From an uncultured Treponema sp. (GTDB lineage: Bacteria; Spirochaetota; Spirochaetia; Treponematales; Treponemataceae): a DNA stretch of 34,031 bases. The notes below the pieces were generated by a model that saw nothing but the letters and a program-made list of their open reading frames with translations, had not been told where the DNA came from and made no database searches. Position numbers and translations under genes: made by a program. Below, piece after piece: positions 16,291 through 23,459 of the stretch; the first letter of the stretch is position 1, and each line of letters starts with the position of its first letter. The stretch is from the NCBI GenBank assembly GCA_946410085.1, contig CAMJZA010000038.1, forward strand, positions 1 through 34,031, in the 5' to 3' direction.

Positions 16291-17256
16291 CTATTGATCG
16301 AACCACAGCGTAAAATAATCCGCCGTATCACGCATGCCGTATTTATCCTTCAACATCGACTCCAATTCCTTAGTACCCCTGTTTGGGATTATCAGATAAT
16401 ACTCCTGCTTTGTTTTTTCCGAGACAGGAACGGCCGGAACACCATACGTTCCGCCAAGGACAGAAACCTCTTCTTCCCCACATATTACCGCGCTTATATT
16501 TCCACCCATCAAATCCAACACCGCACGAACCTGTGTTGAATATACCCCCCCCCATATAGCAACACCTCTTGCATTTGAAACCATTGTCAAACCAACTTCC
16601 CTTGCACTGCTTCCGTCATTTATGGAGAAAGATGTCATCGAATTCTTGCTGGCTTTCTCAAAATACACATACCTTGACACGGCCGGTATGAATTTCTTGT
16701 TATTCAGAAATGTCTTGTCAAAGAATCCCATCCGGCCTATACTGTTCTTATAGAGTGCCACAAATGAATTGGCGGCCTTCGTAACGTCGGGAGTATCGAC
16801 GTTTCCGTAGTCGTCAATCATCAGCAGGCCTCCTTCCTTCACCTTGGAGAACCATTTGCACATATCCCATAACGCCTCTCCATAACTGTGATCGCCGTCA
16901 ACAAATATCAGGTCATATTCACTATTGCACTTATCAAAGAAAACTTTTGAAGTTTCTCTAGTGAGCACTGCACCTTTCGAAAGGAAAAAAGCCTTTGTCT
17001 GCTCGTATATAGAACTTGCACCGTCCCTGTCCTTCCAGTAAGATCCTGTATAACGAGCTCCGGGAGTACCCAGATACGGATCTACGCCTGTATACGAGTG
17101 TATATTAACACTGCCTTCCGGCATGCTTTTCAGCATCTTTCCATTAAATACACCAATTTCAAGTATATCTATGGCCTTGTTCCCGAAGTGGGATTTTACG
17201 CTCTGCCAAAATAAATCCCTTCCAGTTTCAACTTCCTTTACCGGTATGTTATACAT
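16291..17256 (-). CDS. SAM methyltransferase with C-terminal Rossmann-like domain and G9 tract
   Basis: About 321 aa from the chosen start. The N-terminal part is a class I methyltransferase of the CmcI/Methyltransf_24 kind, with IDILEIGVFNGKML (motif I), DLIFVDGDHSYGEALWDM and GGLLMIDDYG. The C-terminal third begins GVAIWGGVYSTQVRAVLDL and resembles the small nucleotide-binding domains fused to several other proteins here. Its glycine loop is encoded by nine G in a row (plus 16545-16553); slippage would truncate only this C-terminal domain and leave the methyltransferase intact. ATG 17256 is preferred over 17265 because AGGAAG lies nine bases before it and directly abuts the earlier ATG. Substrate unknown. 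Confidence 0.82.
   Translation of the reverse strand: MYNIPVKEVETGRDLFWQSVKSHFGNKAIDILEIGVFNGKMLKSMPEGSVNIHSYTGVDPYLGTPGARYTGSYWKDRDGASSIYEQTKAFFLSKGAVLTRETSKVFFDKCNSEYDLIFVDGDHSYGEALWDMCKWFSKVKEGGLLMIDDYGNVDTPDVTKAANSFVALYKNSIGRMGFFDKTFLNNKKFIPAVSRYVYFEKASKNSMTSFSINDGSSAREVGLTMVSNARGVAIWGGVYSTQVRAVLDLMGGNISAVICGEEEVSVLGGTYGVPAVPVSEKTKQEYYLIIPNRGTKELESMLKDKYGMRDTADYFTLWFDQ
16545..16553. repeat. Poly-C/poly-G tract, 9 nt, in coding sequence
   Basis: Nine C on the + strand read as nine G in the minus-strand methyltransferase gene (codons TGG GGG GGG GTA). It lies at the Gly loop of the C-terminal domain and is a candidate slippage site. Confidence 0.9.
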
Positions 17257-17283
17257 TTTCGTCATCTTCCTGTAATTCTAAGT

Positions 17284-18174
17284 CTATATTCCAAGGTCCC
17301 GCAGCAGGTTCCGTGCGGCTTCCATCTCCATGCTCGCCCTGCATGTCTCCGTGTATGTACAGATATGCGGGGTCAGAATGGTGTTGCCGCACCCGCATAT
17401 TTTCCCGCCGTAGGGTTCCTGCCAGAGCGCGTCGCCCCAGAAGCCCGCGAGCCGGCTGCTATTCAGCGCATCGTACAGCGCATCTTCGTTCACGACGGTT
17501 CCACGTGCGCTGTTGAGGAGGTATCCGCCGGGAGCCATCAGCCCCAGCTCACGTTCCCCGATTACCTCGTCCCTGCCGCTCACGTGCAGGGTGACGGCCT
17601 CGGCCCAGCAAAGTCCGTCTTCCAGCGTAGTATCGGAGGCACCGGCCAGGTACTTGTCATGGACGCGGACATCCGCACCCAGTGCTTTCAGCTGGTCCGC
17701 AACTTTCCTTCCGATGTGCCCATAGCCCACGACCAGTACCCGCAGGCCCCTGATGCTTTTCCCCATCCGTTTCTTCCATACTCCCGCGTGAATGTCCGCA
17801 TCAGATGGCTTAGCCTGGTGGATGAGCGCAAGCAGCATCGCGACGGTCATCTCCGCCACCGCCTCGGTCGGTCCGCCGGGAGTGTTCGACACCTTGATTC
17901 CGTGCCTTTCGGCGGCCTTCATGTCCACGTTGTCCATGCCGATTCCGATGCGGGCAATGGCCTTCAGGTCCGCCGACTGTGACAGGACGCGCTCGTTCAG
18001 CGGCTCAAGGCCGGCGAGCAGGCCGTCCGCGCCCTGCAGGTGCGCTATCGTCTCGTCTTCCGTCAGGCGGCGACCGTAGGGGTTCCGCACGACCTCCAGC
18101 CCCTTGTCCTGCAGCAGCCTCAGCGGCGCGCCATCGGCGTCCGCAAACGAGGATGCCCCGACTGCGACCTTCAT
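17284..18174 (-). CDS. D-2-hydroxyacid dehydrogenase (SerA-like)
   Basis: A 296-aa NAD-dependent dehydrogenase of the D-3-phosphoglycerate dehydrogenase family. ARIGIGMDNVD is at 74-84, the NAD loop VVGYGHIGRKVA at 148-159, and the catalytic triad comes from R224 (NSARGTVV), a Glu near 253 and H270 (TPHICTYT). There is no ACT regulatory domain, so it is a short form unlikely to be the housekeeping serine enzyme. It starts at the ATG that overlaps the SIS-gene stop (TGATG). In this sugar operon it may reduce a 2-keto acid or oxidise a hydroxy acid used to build an acidic substituent; that role is inferred. Confidence 0.87.
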   Translation of the reverse strand: MKVAVGASSFADADGAPLRLLQDKGLEVVRNPYGRRLTEDETIAHLQGADGLLAGLEPLNERVLSQSADLKAIARIGIGMDNVDMKAAERHGIKVSNTPGGPTEAVAEMTVAMLLALIHQAKPSDADIHAGVWKKRMGKSIRGLRVLVVGYGHIGRKVADQLKALGADVRVHDKYLAGASDTTLEDGLCWAEAVTLHVSGRDEVIGERELGLMAPGGYLLNSARGTVVNEDALYDALNSSRLAGFWGDALWQEPYGGKICGCGNTILTPHICTYTETCRASMEMEAARNLLRDLGI

Positions 18175-18764
18175 CAGTGCATCCCTCCCTCGTACTTTTC
18201 CAGGAACAGGTCCAGTGCGGCATGAAGGACGACCGCATGGGCGCTTTCCGTCAGACCGTAGGTATCCAGCGGCACGTAGAAGTTCAGGTCACCGAGTTTC
18301 CTGGACTGGTTGTCCGCAGACTTGCCCGACAGCGTAATGATGAAGCTTCCCTTGTCGCGTGCGGTTTTTATAGCTTTGACGATGTTCGGAGAATTCCCCG
18401 AGGACGAGATGGTCACGAGGATGTCTTTTTCGGACAGGATGCGCCCTATCCTGTAGCTGAACACGTCCTCATAGGAGATGTCGTTCGCAATCGCCGTCAG
18501 GTGCGCCGTCTCCGAGCAGGTCGTCGTGTTCATCCTGCCGTTCTGGAACCAGTCGTGAGACATGTGCTCCGCCATTGTCGCGCTGGCCCCGTTGCCGCAG
18601 AAGAAGGTCAGGCCACCCAGCTTGTCACGGACTTCCTTCGCCTTCGTCGCCCACGCCTCAATCCCGTCCTGCGTGCTCAGCGTCCGCCCCTGCCCGTCGG
18701 TGACCTGCATTTCCCGGATGCCGCCGGAAACTTTATCGGCATAGTCATTCATGAAGTCGGTCAT
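18174..18764 (-). CDS. SIS-domain sugar phosphate isomerase, GmhA-like
   Basis: A 196-aa SIS-domain protein similar in length and motifs to sedoheptulose-7-phosphate isomerase. FFCGNGASATMAEH at 54-67 and TISSSGNSPNIVKA at 118-131 are the two phosphosugar-binding loops, and ETAHLTAIANDISYEDVFS matches the GmhA helical segment; the C-terminal ESAHAVVLHAALDLF matches the last helix with its active-site His. It would interconvert a ketose phosphate and an aldose phosphate, supplying a heptose or related phosphate to the module B pathway. Exact substrate not determinable. Confidence 0.85.
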   Translation of the reverse strand: MTDFMNDYADKVSGGIREMQVTDGQGRTLSTQDGIEAWATKAKEVRDKLGGLTFFCGNGASATMAEHMSHDWFQNGRMNTTTCSETAHLTAIANDISYEDVFSYRIGRILSEKDILVTISSSGNSPNIVKAIKTARDKGSFIITLSGKSADNQSRKLGDLNFYVPLDTYGLTESAHAVVLHAALDLFLEKYEGGMH

Positions 18765-18767
18765 TTT

Positions 18768-20384
18768 TTATTCCTGTTTCATATCATTCAGAAGAAGCCT
18801 GTTCAGTTCGTAGAAATCTTCGAAGCTTTTCGGAGCCGCTTTGCCGTAGCGCAGTTCCCTCGGCTGCATGTCATCGTACAGGTAGTATTTTACCAGCTGT
18901 GCGATGTGCGTCTGGAAGTTCCGCTGCTGTTCTTCCGTGAAGCCCTTCGTCAGGGCTTCTTTAATGGCAGCCTCTATCCTGTTTTCTTCATAGGCCTCGT
19001 AGCAGCATCCGGTTCCTTTTATCTGGTTGTAGCCCAGCATGACGACCGGCTTCTTCCTTATGAGCGCAACGTAGTTCGCCGACGAGAGGATGGTGACCGC
19101 CACGTCGCAGCGGTCAATGATGTCATTGATGTTCCCGAATTCGATGAAGATCGTGTTTGCAGGAAGCCTTTCCACCTGCTCCGGCCGGGAGTACATCGGG
19201 TGCGGCTTGTAGATGAAGTTCCAGCCGTTTTTCTCGCAGAGGTTCGCCAGATATACGGCAGCATCCGTCGAAGATTCGAATATGGGTGACCAGTATTTTT
19301 TCGTTTCGTCCGTGTACGGTACCATGTAGGATTCCACGTCGTTCTGTCCCATAAACAGGACGATGGGTTTAGATTTGTCTATCCGTCTTTCCGAATCTTC
19401 AGACAGGCCATTCTTAGGCTGGATTTTTCTGTTCAGTCCGCTCTCGCGCAGATAGCGCCAGACATCCGCTGCCTGACGGTCTTCTTCCGATGTTATAGGG
19501 AGGCTTTTGAATCTGTCCGCATGCAGTGTCACGGGGCTTTCCCCGACCTCGCCGCCTTCCTCGAAAGCAAGAGTTCCCGGCAGTACACCCGGATGCGTGA
19601 AGATGATTCGTATTCCATGCTCGCGGCAGATTTCCATTAGAATCCTGTGCTGCGGTGTGGTAGAACCGAGACATATTATGTCAGACACATCAAGTGCCTG
19701 CAAGGTCTTGAGGTAATATTTGTAAAGAAGGCGGGCTGTAAGCAGGCAGTCTGCCCGGCAGGTCCCTTCAAAGAGCACTCCCAGCTGCTCCGCCGCTTCT
19801 TGCAGATATTTTTTTTCGTCTGAATCCTCTGCGGAGCTATCAGCACTTTCTTCTGCACGGACAACTGAATACGGGTCTGCGAATGCAGGAGCATGCAAAA
19901 CTGGATGCCTGTACAGAGCATCATCTTCCTCACCGCACATGTTCTCGGAAATCACGGCAGTGCCCGCCGGGAATCCGCACATCAGGCGGTCATACCTGTA
20001 GCGTCCCAGCGTATGGCCGAAGACCAGGTTCCGTATGCCGTCCTTCTTGGCCCCAGGAAGCCTTTCTTCGTACGTACGCAGCTCTTCTGTGGCAGTGCGT
20101 TCCGGGAAACATACCTTGTTTCCGTACACCTGCTGATGCCGCTCGTCCACACCCTTTGCGATGAGGAATGACGCGACATCGTCTTTGTAATTGAACGGAA
20201 CGTAAAAGAAGCAGCACTTCCAGTCCTCACCGTTTATGTCATCGGGGGACAGTATACGCTTCCCGAAAAGAATCTTCCCCGCCTTATTCCTGTCTTTGTC
20301 AATGAAACAGTCAAAATTGTCTTTGCCGAGCGAATACGCGAACCTCTTCCCGTATTCCCCCGCACCCCAGATGAGTTTTTTCAT
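18768..20384 (-). CDS. Rossmann-domain fusion to GT-B-like (capsule-type) transferase
   Basis: A 538-aa protein with the same architecture as the one at 10379: a small N-terminal Rossmann-like domain (KKLIWGAGEYGKRFAYSL, then DCFIDKDRNKAG, residues 1-90) followed by a GT-B-like region. The latter has IVLFMGQND, NFIYKPHPMYSRPEQ (K-x-H-P motif) and DVAVTILSSANYVALIRKKPVVMLG, the pattern seen in capsule polysaccharide or teichoic-type transferases. It is the first intact gene of module B and ends three bases before the SIS gene. Sugar donor unknown; a CMP-sugar is plausible because the operon encodes a CMP-sugar synthetase. Confidence 0.75.
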   Translation of the reverse strand: MKKLIWGAGEYGKRFAYSLGKDNFDCFIDKDRNKAGKILFGKRILSPDDINGEDWKCCFFYVPFNYKDDVASFLIAKGVDERHQQVYGNKVCFPERTATEELRTYEERLPGAKKDGIRNLVFGHTLGRYRYDRLMCGFPAGTAVISENMCGEEDDALYRHPVLHAPAFADPYSVVRAEESADSSAEDSDEKKYLQEAAEQLGVLFEGTCRADCLLTARLLYKYYLKTLQALDVSDIICLGSTTPQHRILMEICREHGIRIIFTHPGVLPGTLAFEEGGEVGESPVTLHADRFKSLPITSEEDRQAADVWRYLRESGLNRKIQPKNGLSEDSERRIDKSKPIVLFMGQNDVESYMVPYTDETKKYWSPIFESSTDAAVYLANLCEKNGWNFIYKPHPMYSRPEQVERLPANTIFIEFGNINDIIDRCDVAVTILSSANYVALIRKKPVVMLGYNQIKGTGCCYEAYEENRIEAAIKEALTKGFTEEQQRNFQTHIAQLVKYYLYDDMQPRELRYGKAAPKSFEDFYELNRLLLNDMKQE

Positions 20385-20429
20385 TATGAGTTTCCGTGTG
20401 TAAGATTTGATTGTCCTTTGCGGCTATGC

Positions 20430-20460
20430 TGTCGGTTCTGCGGTAAGTTTGAAACCGACA
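20430..20460. repeat. 8-bp inverted repeat in the leader of module B
   Basis: TGTCGGTT (20430-20437) pairs with AACCGACA (20453-20460) around a 15-nt loop. It lies about 45 bp upstream of the ATG at 20384, with no T run on either side, so a leader hairpin or an operator is more likely than a terminator. The remaining sequence between 20385 and 20542 shows no gene. Confidence 0.45.
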
Positions 20461-20542
20461 AAGTGATTTCAAGTCAAATGAGATGCCGTAATCAACATCT
20501 TGATAGTTGAATTTTGCAGAAAAAACAACTAAACAGTTATGA

Positions 20543-20848
20543 TTATCCGGCAGTTTTCCTGACGACCCCCTCTTTCTTGAGCATCGCCGCAATCTGGGCC
20601 AGCATGTCCCGGGCGGGGCTCACGTCAAAGACGAGCCAGCCGTTCCTTTCGTTGTCCCCGTTTCGCAGCTCCTCCTCAACCTTGGCAAGAATGACCGTCT
20701 TGCCTGAGCCCCTGACCCCCGTAACCTTGTACACGGACTCCGAGGGGCTCTCGTACATGAAATTCTCAAGGATTACGTTCGTCTGCTCGGTGTAAACGTA
20801 GGAGTTCTCGGGATTCTTGCTGAACGTCGTCGTGAAAGGATTCTGCAC
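20543..20848 (-). pseudogene. AAA-family ATPase, N-terminal remnant
   Basis: The 101-aa frame starts with GTG (MQNPFTTTF), preceded by AAAGAGGGG. It contains the Walker A motif TGVRGSGKTVIL at about 45-56 and a strand GWLVFDVSPARDML. This matches the start of a common family of about 380-aa ATP-binding proteins in anaerobes. The frame stops after about 100 residues with no Walker B or C-terminal domain, so it is a truncated relic. It retains a good promoter (20899-20927), which may now feed the module B operon. Confidence 0.75.
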
Positions 20849-20898
20849 GGGGCCCCTCTTTATAGTTTTTATTTTTCTTTTTAACTCTTTATACTTTT

Positions 20899-20927
20899 AC
20901 TCTATACCTCTTTATGTCCCATGTCAA
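20899..20927 (-). promoter_or_regulatory. Sigma-70-type promoter upstream of the AAA remnant
   Basis: On the minus strand TTGACA (plus 20922-20927) is separated by 17 bp from TAGAGT (plus 20899-20904). The -35 is perfect and the -10 matches four of six consensus bases. It lies about 50 bp upstream of the GTG of the AAA remnant and is the only strong promoter I see upstream of module B. Confidence 0.55.
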
Positions 20928-21025
20928 GCCTTTGGGCCGTCCACAATCGCAGATGGAAGCAGGGAATGCAAGCGGTACGACAGGTTACCTCCTGTCAGCT
21001 TGCCCCACACCATACAGCTAGAATT

Positions 21026-21189
21026 TCACTCGTTACCCCCCTGGAATGCAGTGGCACGGCTCCCGGCCGTCATCTGCTCGCCGACCGGCACATAGTTCGT
21101 GTTGTCCTTTCCACAGCCTCCGCATATCCGGCAGAAGCTGACGTATCCGTCCTTTATCTTGCCCAGGCAGCTCTTGAAGTGAATTTCGA
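21026..21189 (-). pseudogene. Radical SAM protein, C-terminal remnant
   Basis: A minus-strand frame of about 54 codons, ending at 21026, reads HFKSCLGKIKDGYVSFCRIC, then GGCGKDNTNYVPVGEQ. This is closely similar to the C terminus of the radical SAM gene at 24031 (CLGEMKSGCNSFCQVCGGCG, then DDNPNFVVAGEQ), including the Cys cluster that would bind an auxiliary Fe-S centre. The upstream part of the gene is missing and a stop codon precedes the fragment. It is the tail of a second copy, left by deletion or recombination. Confidence 0.75.
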
Positions 21190-21251
21190 CTTATTTCAAA
21201 AAAACTCCTGATCTTTTGAATCTGGCTACCATAAATTTAATTCTCACCAGC

Positions 21252-22016
21252 CTAGAAATCATTCTCAATTTGTTCTAAGGATATTATTTTGGTACATAAT
21301 TTTGGTGTCTTTATTCCAATATCATTAAGGAATACCAACATATTATGAATTTCATCTATTTTGTTTACGACGATATATGTGATATCATCATCTTCAAAGG
21401 TTAGCGAATATTTCTTTGCTCTATCATTATAGATTTTTCTATTTCTTTCATATTCTTCTTTTTCCAGGAGCAAATCTAATCCGTTTTCATTCCAATCATT
21501 TTGTGATGGAACATATCGCCATTCTCTCTCATTATAAAAAATATAATCCGGTGGAATCTTACCAACTTGAGAAGAAATATTTTTATAATTCTTTATATAT
21601 CCCAGCAACCCCTTATATTGTTCTATTAAATTTTCTGACCTGTGCGAAACACTTTCTTCACTTGCATAATTACGTATTGAGCTACTCAAATATTCAATCG
21701 CATTAAGAATCCTCGTAACTTTTGATCCAGAGTCAAAATATAAGACTGGATTTAATCCTTTGCTCATTGCCCATTTTTTAGACAACCCTATCCCATAGCA
21801 ACCATATTCTTCTGTCAGCTTAGAAACTTCGGTAAATGGAATGTCGCAGAAACAAACCATCGGTACAGCTATTTCAAACTGAGCCGTTTCGACGGCATTG
21901 TTTTCTCGTATATAATCCGTGCAATAAGCTAGATGAAATTTTCTTTCGCGAATGATACTTTCTAAAGATTGAAGAGTTCGTGTATAATGAATTACAGAAT
22001 TACTACTTAATGCCAT
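21252..22016 (-). CDS. AbiGi-like abortive infection protein (orphan)
   Basis: About 254 aa, AT-rich. The start resembles the AbiGi family of putative abortive-infection antitoxins: SNSVIHYTRTLQSLESIIRE, then KFHLAYC, VPMVCFCDIPFTEVSKLTEEYG and GIGLSKKWAMSKGLNPVLYF, with a late EWRYVP motif. In lactococcal AbiG, AbiGi is paired with the nucleotidyltransferase AbiGii; no AbiGii-like gene lies next to it here. A longer frame runs to 22082, but its first 22 residues belong to an adjoining methyltransferase remnant, so the ATG at 22016 (MALSSNSVIHY) is the likely start, with AGGAG nearby. Family call is moderately confident; function in this strain unknown. Confidence 0.7.
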   Translation of the reverse strand: MALSSNSVIHYTRTLQSLESIIRERKFHLAYCTDYIRENNAVETAQFEIAVPMVCFCDIPFTEVSKLTEEYGCYGIGLSKKWAMSKGLNPVLYFDSGSKVTRILNAIEYLSSSIRNYASEESVSHRSENLIEQYKGLLGYIKNYKNISSQVGKIPPDYIFYNEREWRYVPSQNDWNENGLDLLLEKEEYERNRKIYNDRAKKYSLTFEDDDITYIVVNKIDEIHNMLVFLNDIGIKTPKLCTKIISLEQIENDF

Positions 22017-22018
22017 TT

Positions 22019-22225
22019 TATCTCCTGTCCCGTCATAGTTACATAGCGAAACCTTCGCCAGCCTGAGGCAGAACTTATCCAAGTACCTCGTGACAGCCCG
22101 TTTTACCTTGTCAAAATATCCGTAATTGTAATCGTGAATGAAATGTATCCGCCTGTCTCCAGCCTAGGGTAGAAATACTCCAAGCCAGCCAAGGTTGACT
22201 CCTCGAAATCAACGTCAATAGAGGC
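22019..22225 (-). pseudogene. TylF/MycF-type O-methyltransferase, C-terminal remnant
   Basis: Read on the minus strand, one frame gives ASIDVDFEESTLAGLEYFYP followed by RLETGGYI, and the next frame continues HFIHDYNYGYFDKVKRAV then TRYLDKF. Together they match the end of macrocin O-methyltransferase-family proteins (the I-D-x-D-x-Y-x-S-T-x-x-x-L block and the H-D-Y block). The frame changes between the two blocks, near plus 22150. The rest of the gene is gone; the fragment begins directly after the radical SAM stop and runs into the AbiGi-like start. Confidence 0.65.
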
Positions 22226-23152
22226 TTATAATCTTTTCAAAATCTCCTCTGCATATGGATCAAGGATGTCTGCTTCGTTGGTGATGTCATTGGGGAGGAT
22301 GCAGTCTTTGCAAACTGGATGTTTAAACCTCTCACCCCTAAGTTGCATTTTCAGGAATGATTCCCTTTTTACCCCTTTCCAGATTGACTTGAGATTGCTT
22401 TCATATATGCTTCCGAAGTATATGTCATTCGGGGCATCGCAGCATGCGGCGTATACTCCGCCGTCAGGCGCGACACGCAGACGATAGAACGGCCTGTAGC
22501 ACACCTTGTGTACCTCGTTCTGCCTTACGTTCTCCCTTCCGTTCATCGCGTTCGCATATATGCTGTGTTCAATATTGTTGTAATCAACACCGGCATATAT
22601 TGGAAGAATATGCTCAACGAAGATTGTGTCGGCAATAGGTCCGAATATCTCCTTGAACCGCTTTTCTCCATCCGGCAAATCCGCAATTGCTATGTCAGCT
22701 ATCTTCATCCTGATACTGCAGTTCCCACGGTACTCGTATAGGTATGCAAGGTTTCCCATGAACTTGTCGAAGTCAACCTTTACCCCACACATTTTCATAT
22801 AGGTTTCTGAATCAAGACCCTGAAGGGAAATTCTGATTATGTCAATTCCGGCAGCAACCAGGGCATCCACCCTTGCTGGGGTGAGGAGCAGCCCGTTCGT
22901 CGTTACGTTTATTTTCTCGGCGACATCAGCAGTCTTTGCCATACCAACCATCTTCTCAAGGTTCAGGTTGCAGAGCGGCTCGCCAAAGTTGAACATCTCC
23001 ATAACCTTGAGCTTCCGTGAAAACTGTTTCAGGTCGTCCAGAATCCGCTGGAACAGCTCCAGCGACATGTTTCCCTCATAGACACCATGGTCTTTCCGTG
23101 AATGTGCGCAGTAGACACACCTAGCGTTGCAGTACGTGGATGCCTCAACCAT
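22226..23152 (-). CDS. Radical SAM/SPASM-domain protein, frameshifted 5' end
   Basis: A 308-aa radical SAM enzyme. The [4Fe-4S] motif is CNARCVYC (C8, C12, C15). Further conserved pieces are FNFGEPLCN (the G-E-P of the family), INVTTNG and DIIRISLQG. The C-terminal Cys set (CYRP, CCDAP, CKDC) fits a SPASM auxiliary cluster region. This is the type found in glycan loci where radical SAM enzymes dehydrogenate or rearrange sugars. The frame shown starts at an ATG without a ribosome binding site. Twenty codons upstream, in another frame, lie the missing residues (ATG 23232), so one C appears to be lost at about 23172-23175 (CCCTAG instead of CCCCTAG). The gene may be inactive or poorly expressed. 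Confidence 0.8.
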   Translation of the reverse strand: MVEASTYCNARCVYCAHSRKDHGVYEGNMSLELFQRILDDLKQFSRKLKVMEMFNFGEPLCNLNLEKMVGMAKTADVAEKINVTTNGLLLTPARVDALVAAGIDIIRISLQGLDSETYMKMCGVKVDFDKFMGNLAYLYEYRGNCSIRMKIADIAIADLPDGEKRFKEIFGPIADTIFVEHILPIYAGVDYNNIEHSIYANAMNGRENVRQNEVHKVCYRPFYRLRVAPDGGVYAACCDAPNDIYFGSIYESNLKSIWKGVKRESFLKMQLRGERFKHPVCKDCILPNDITNEADILDPYAEEILKRL

Positions 23153-23169
23153 AAGGTTGTACGGAGTGT

Positions 23170-23232
23170 CTAGGGAATCACGTCCTTAAGGTATGTCCTG
23201 TTCTCGTTTCTCCACTGCTTGAATTCTGCCAT
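23170..23232 (-). pseudogene. Out-of-frame leader of the radical SAM gene
   Basis: A 20-codon open frame (MAEFKQWRNENRTYLKDVIP, then stop) precedes the radical SAM gene. The next residues in the shifted frame are DTPYNLMVEASTYCNARC. Adding one C would give ...DVIPLDTPYNLMVEA..., the normal N terminus of this enzyme type. This supports a single-base deletion in the gene rather than a real short peptide. Confidence 0.7.
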
Positions 23233-23241
23233 ATTACATTC

Positions 23242-23454
23242 TTATCCTTGGAGGTTTGTATCCTCTGTATAGCTAAAGTTTTGAATGCATTGATAAGATT
23301 CTGTACCTTCTGTTAAGTGCTTGATATATTTACTTGGTTTACCATCATGTACATAAGTCACGTAACTACTTGCTACTTGTTGATTACAGTTATAATTCTT
23401 ATCTTGATTTGTCTTTCCGGATAAAAAAGCTTTTTTTTCTGCTTCTGTTGGCAT
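23242..23454 (-). CDS. Small unknown protein downstream of a membrane protein
   Basis: A 70-aa soluble protein, AT-rich, not recognised. It is polar and has two Cys (NYNCNQQ and SYQCIQN), which may pair or bind metal. It starts five bases after the stop of the membrane protein at 23460, so the two are probably one cassette. An A8 run lies in codons for EKKAF. No catalytic motif is seen. Confidence 0.6.
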   Translation of the reverse strand: MPTEAEKKAFLSGKTNQDKNYNCNQQVASSYVTYVHDGKPSKYIKHLTEGTESYQCIQNFSYTEDTNLQG

Positions 23455-23459
23455 TTTTA

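Noticed and set aside
17979..19289. + strand open frame of 436 codons
   Set aside because: Covers three minus-strand genes antisense, with Arg/Val/Leu-rich composition typical of a GC-rich shadow.
20385..20542. Open frame continuing through the leader upstream of the gene at 20384 (about 60 residues, protein-like in part)
   Set aside because: It merges frames across the AAA remnant, lacks a start and matches nothing I know; treated as leader sequence.
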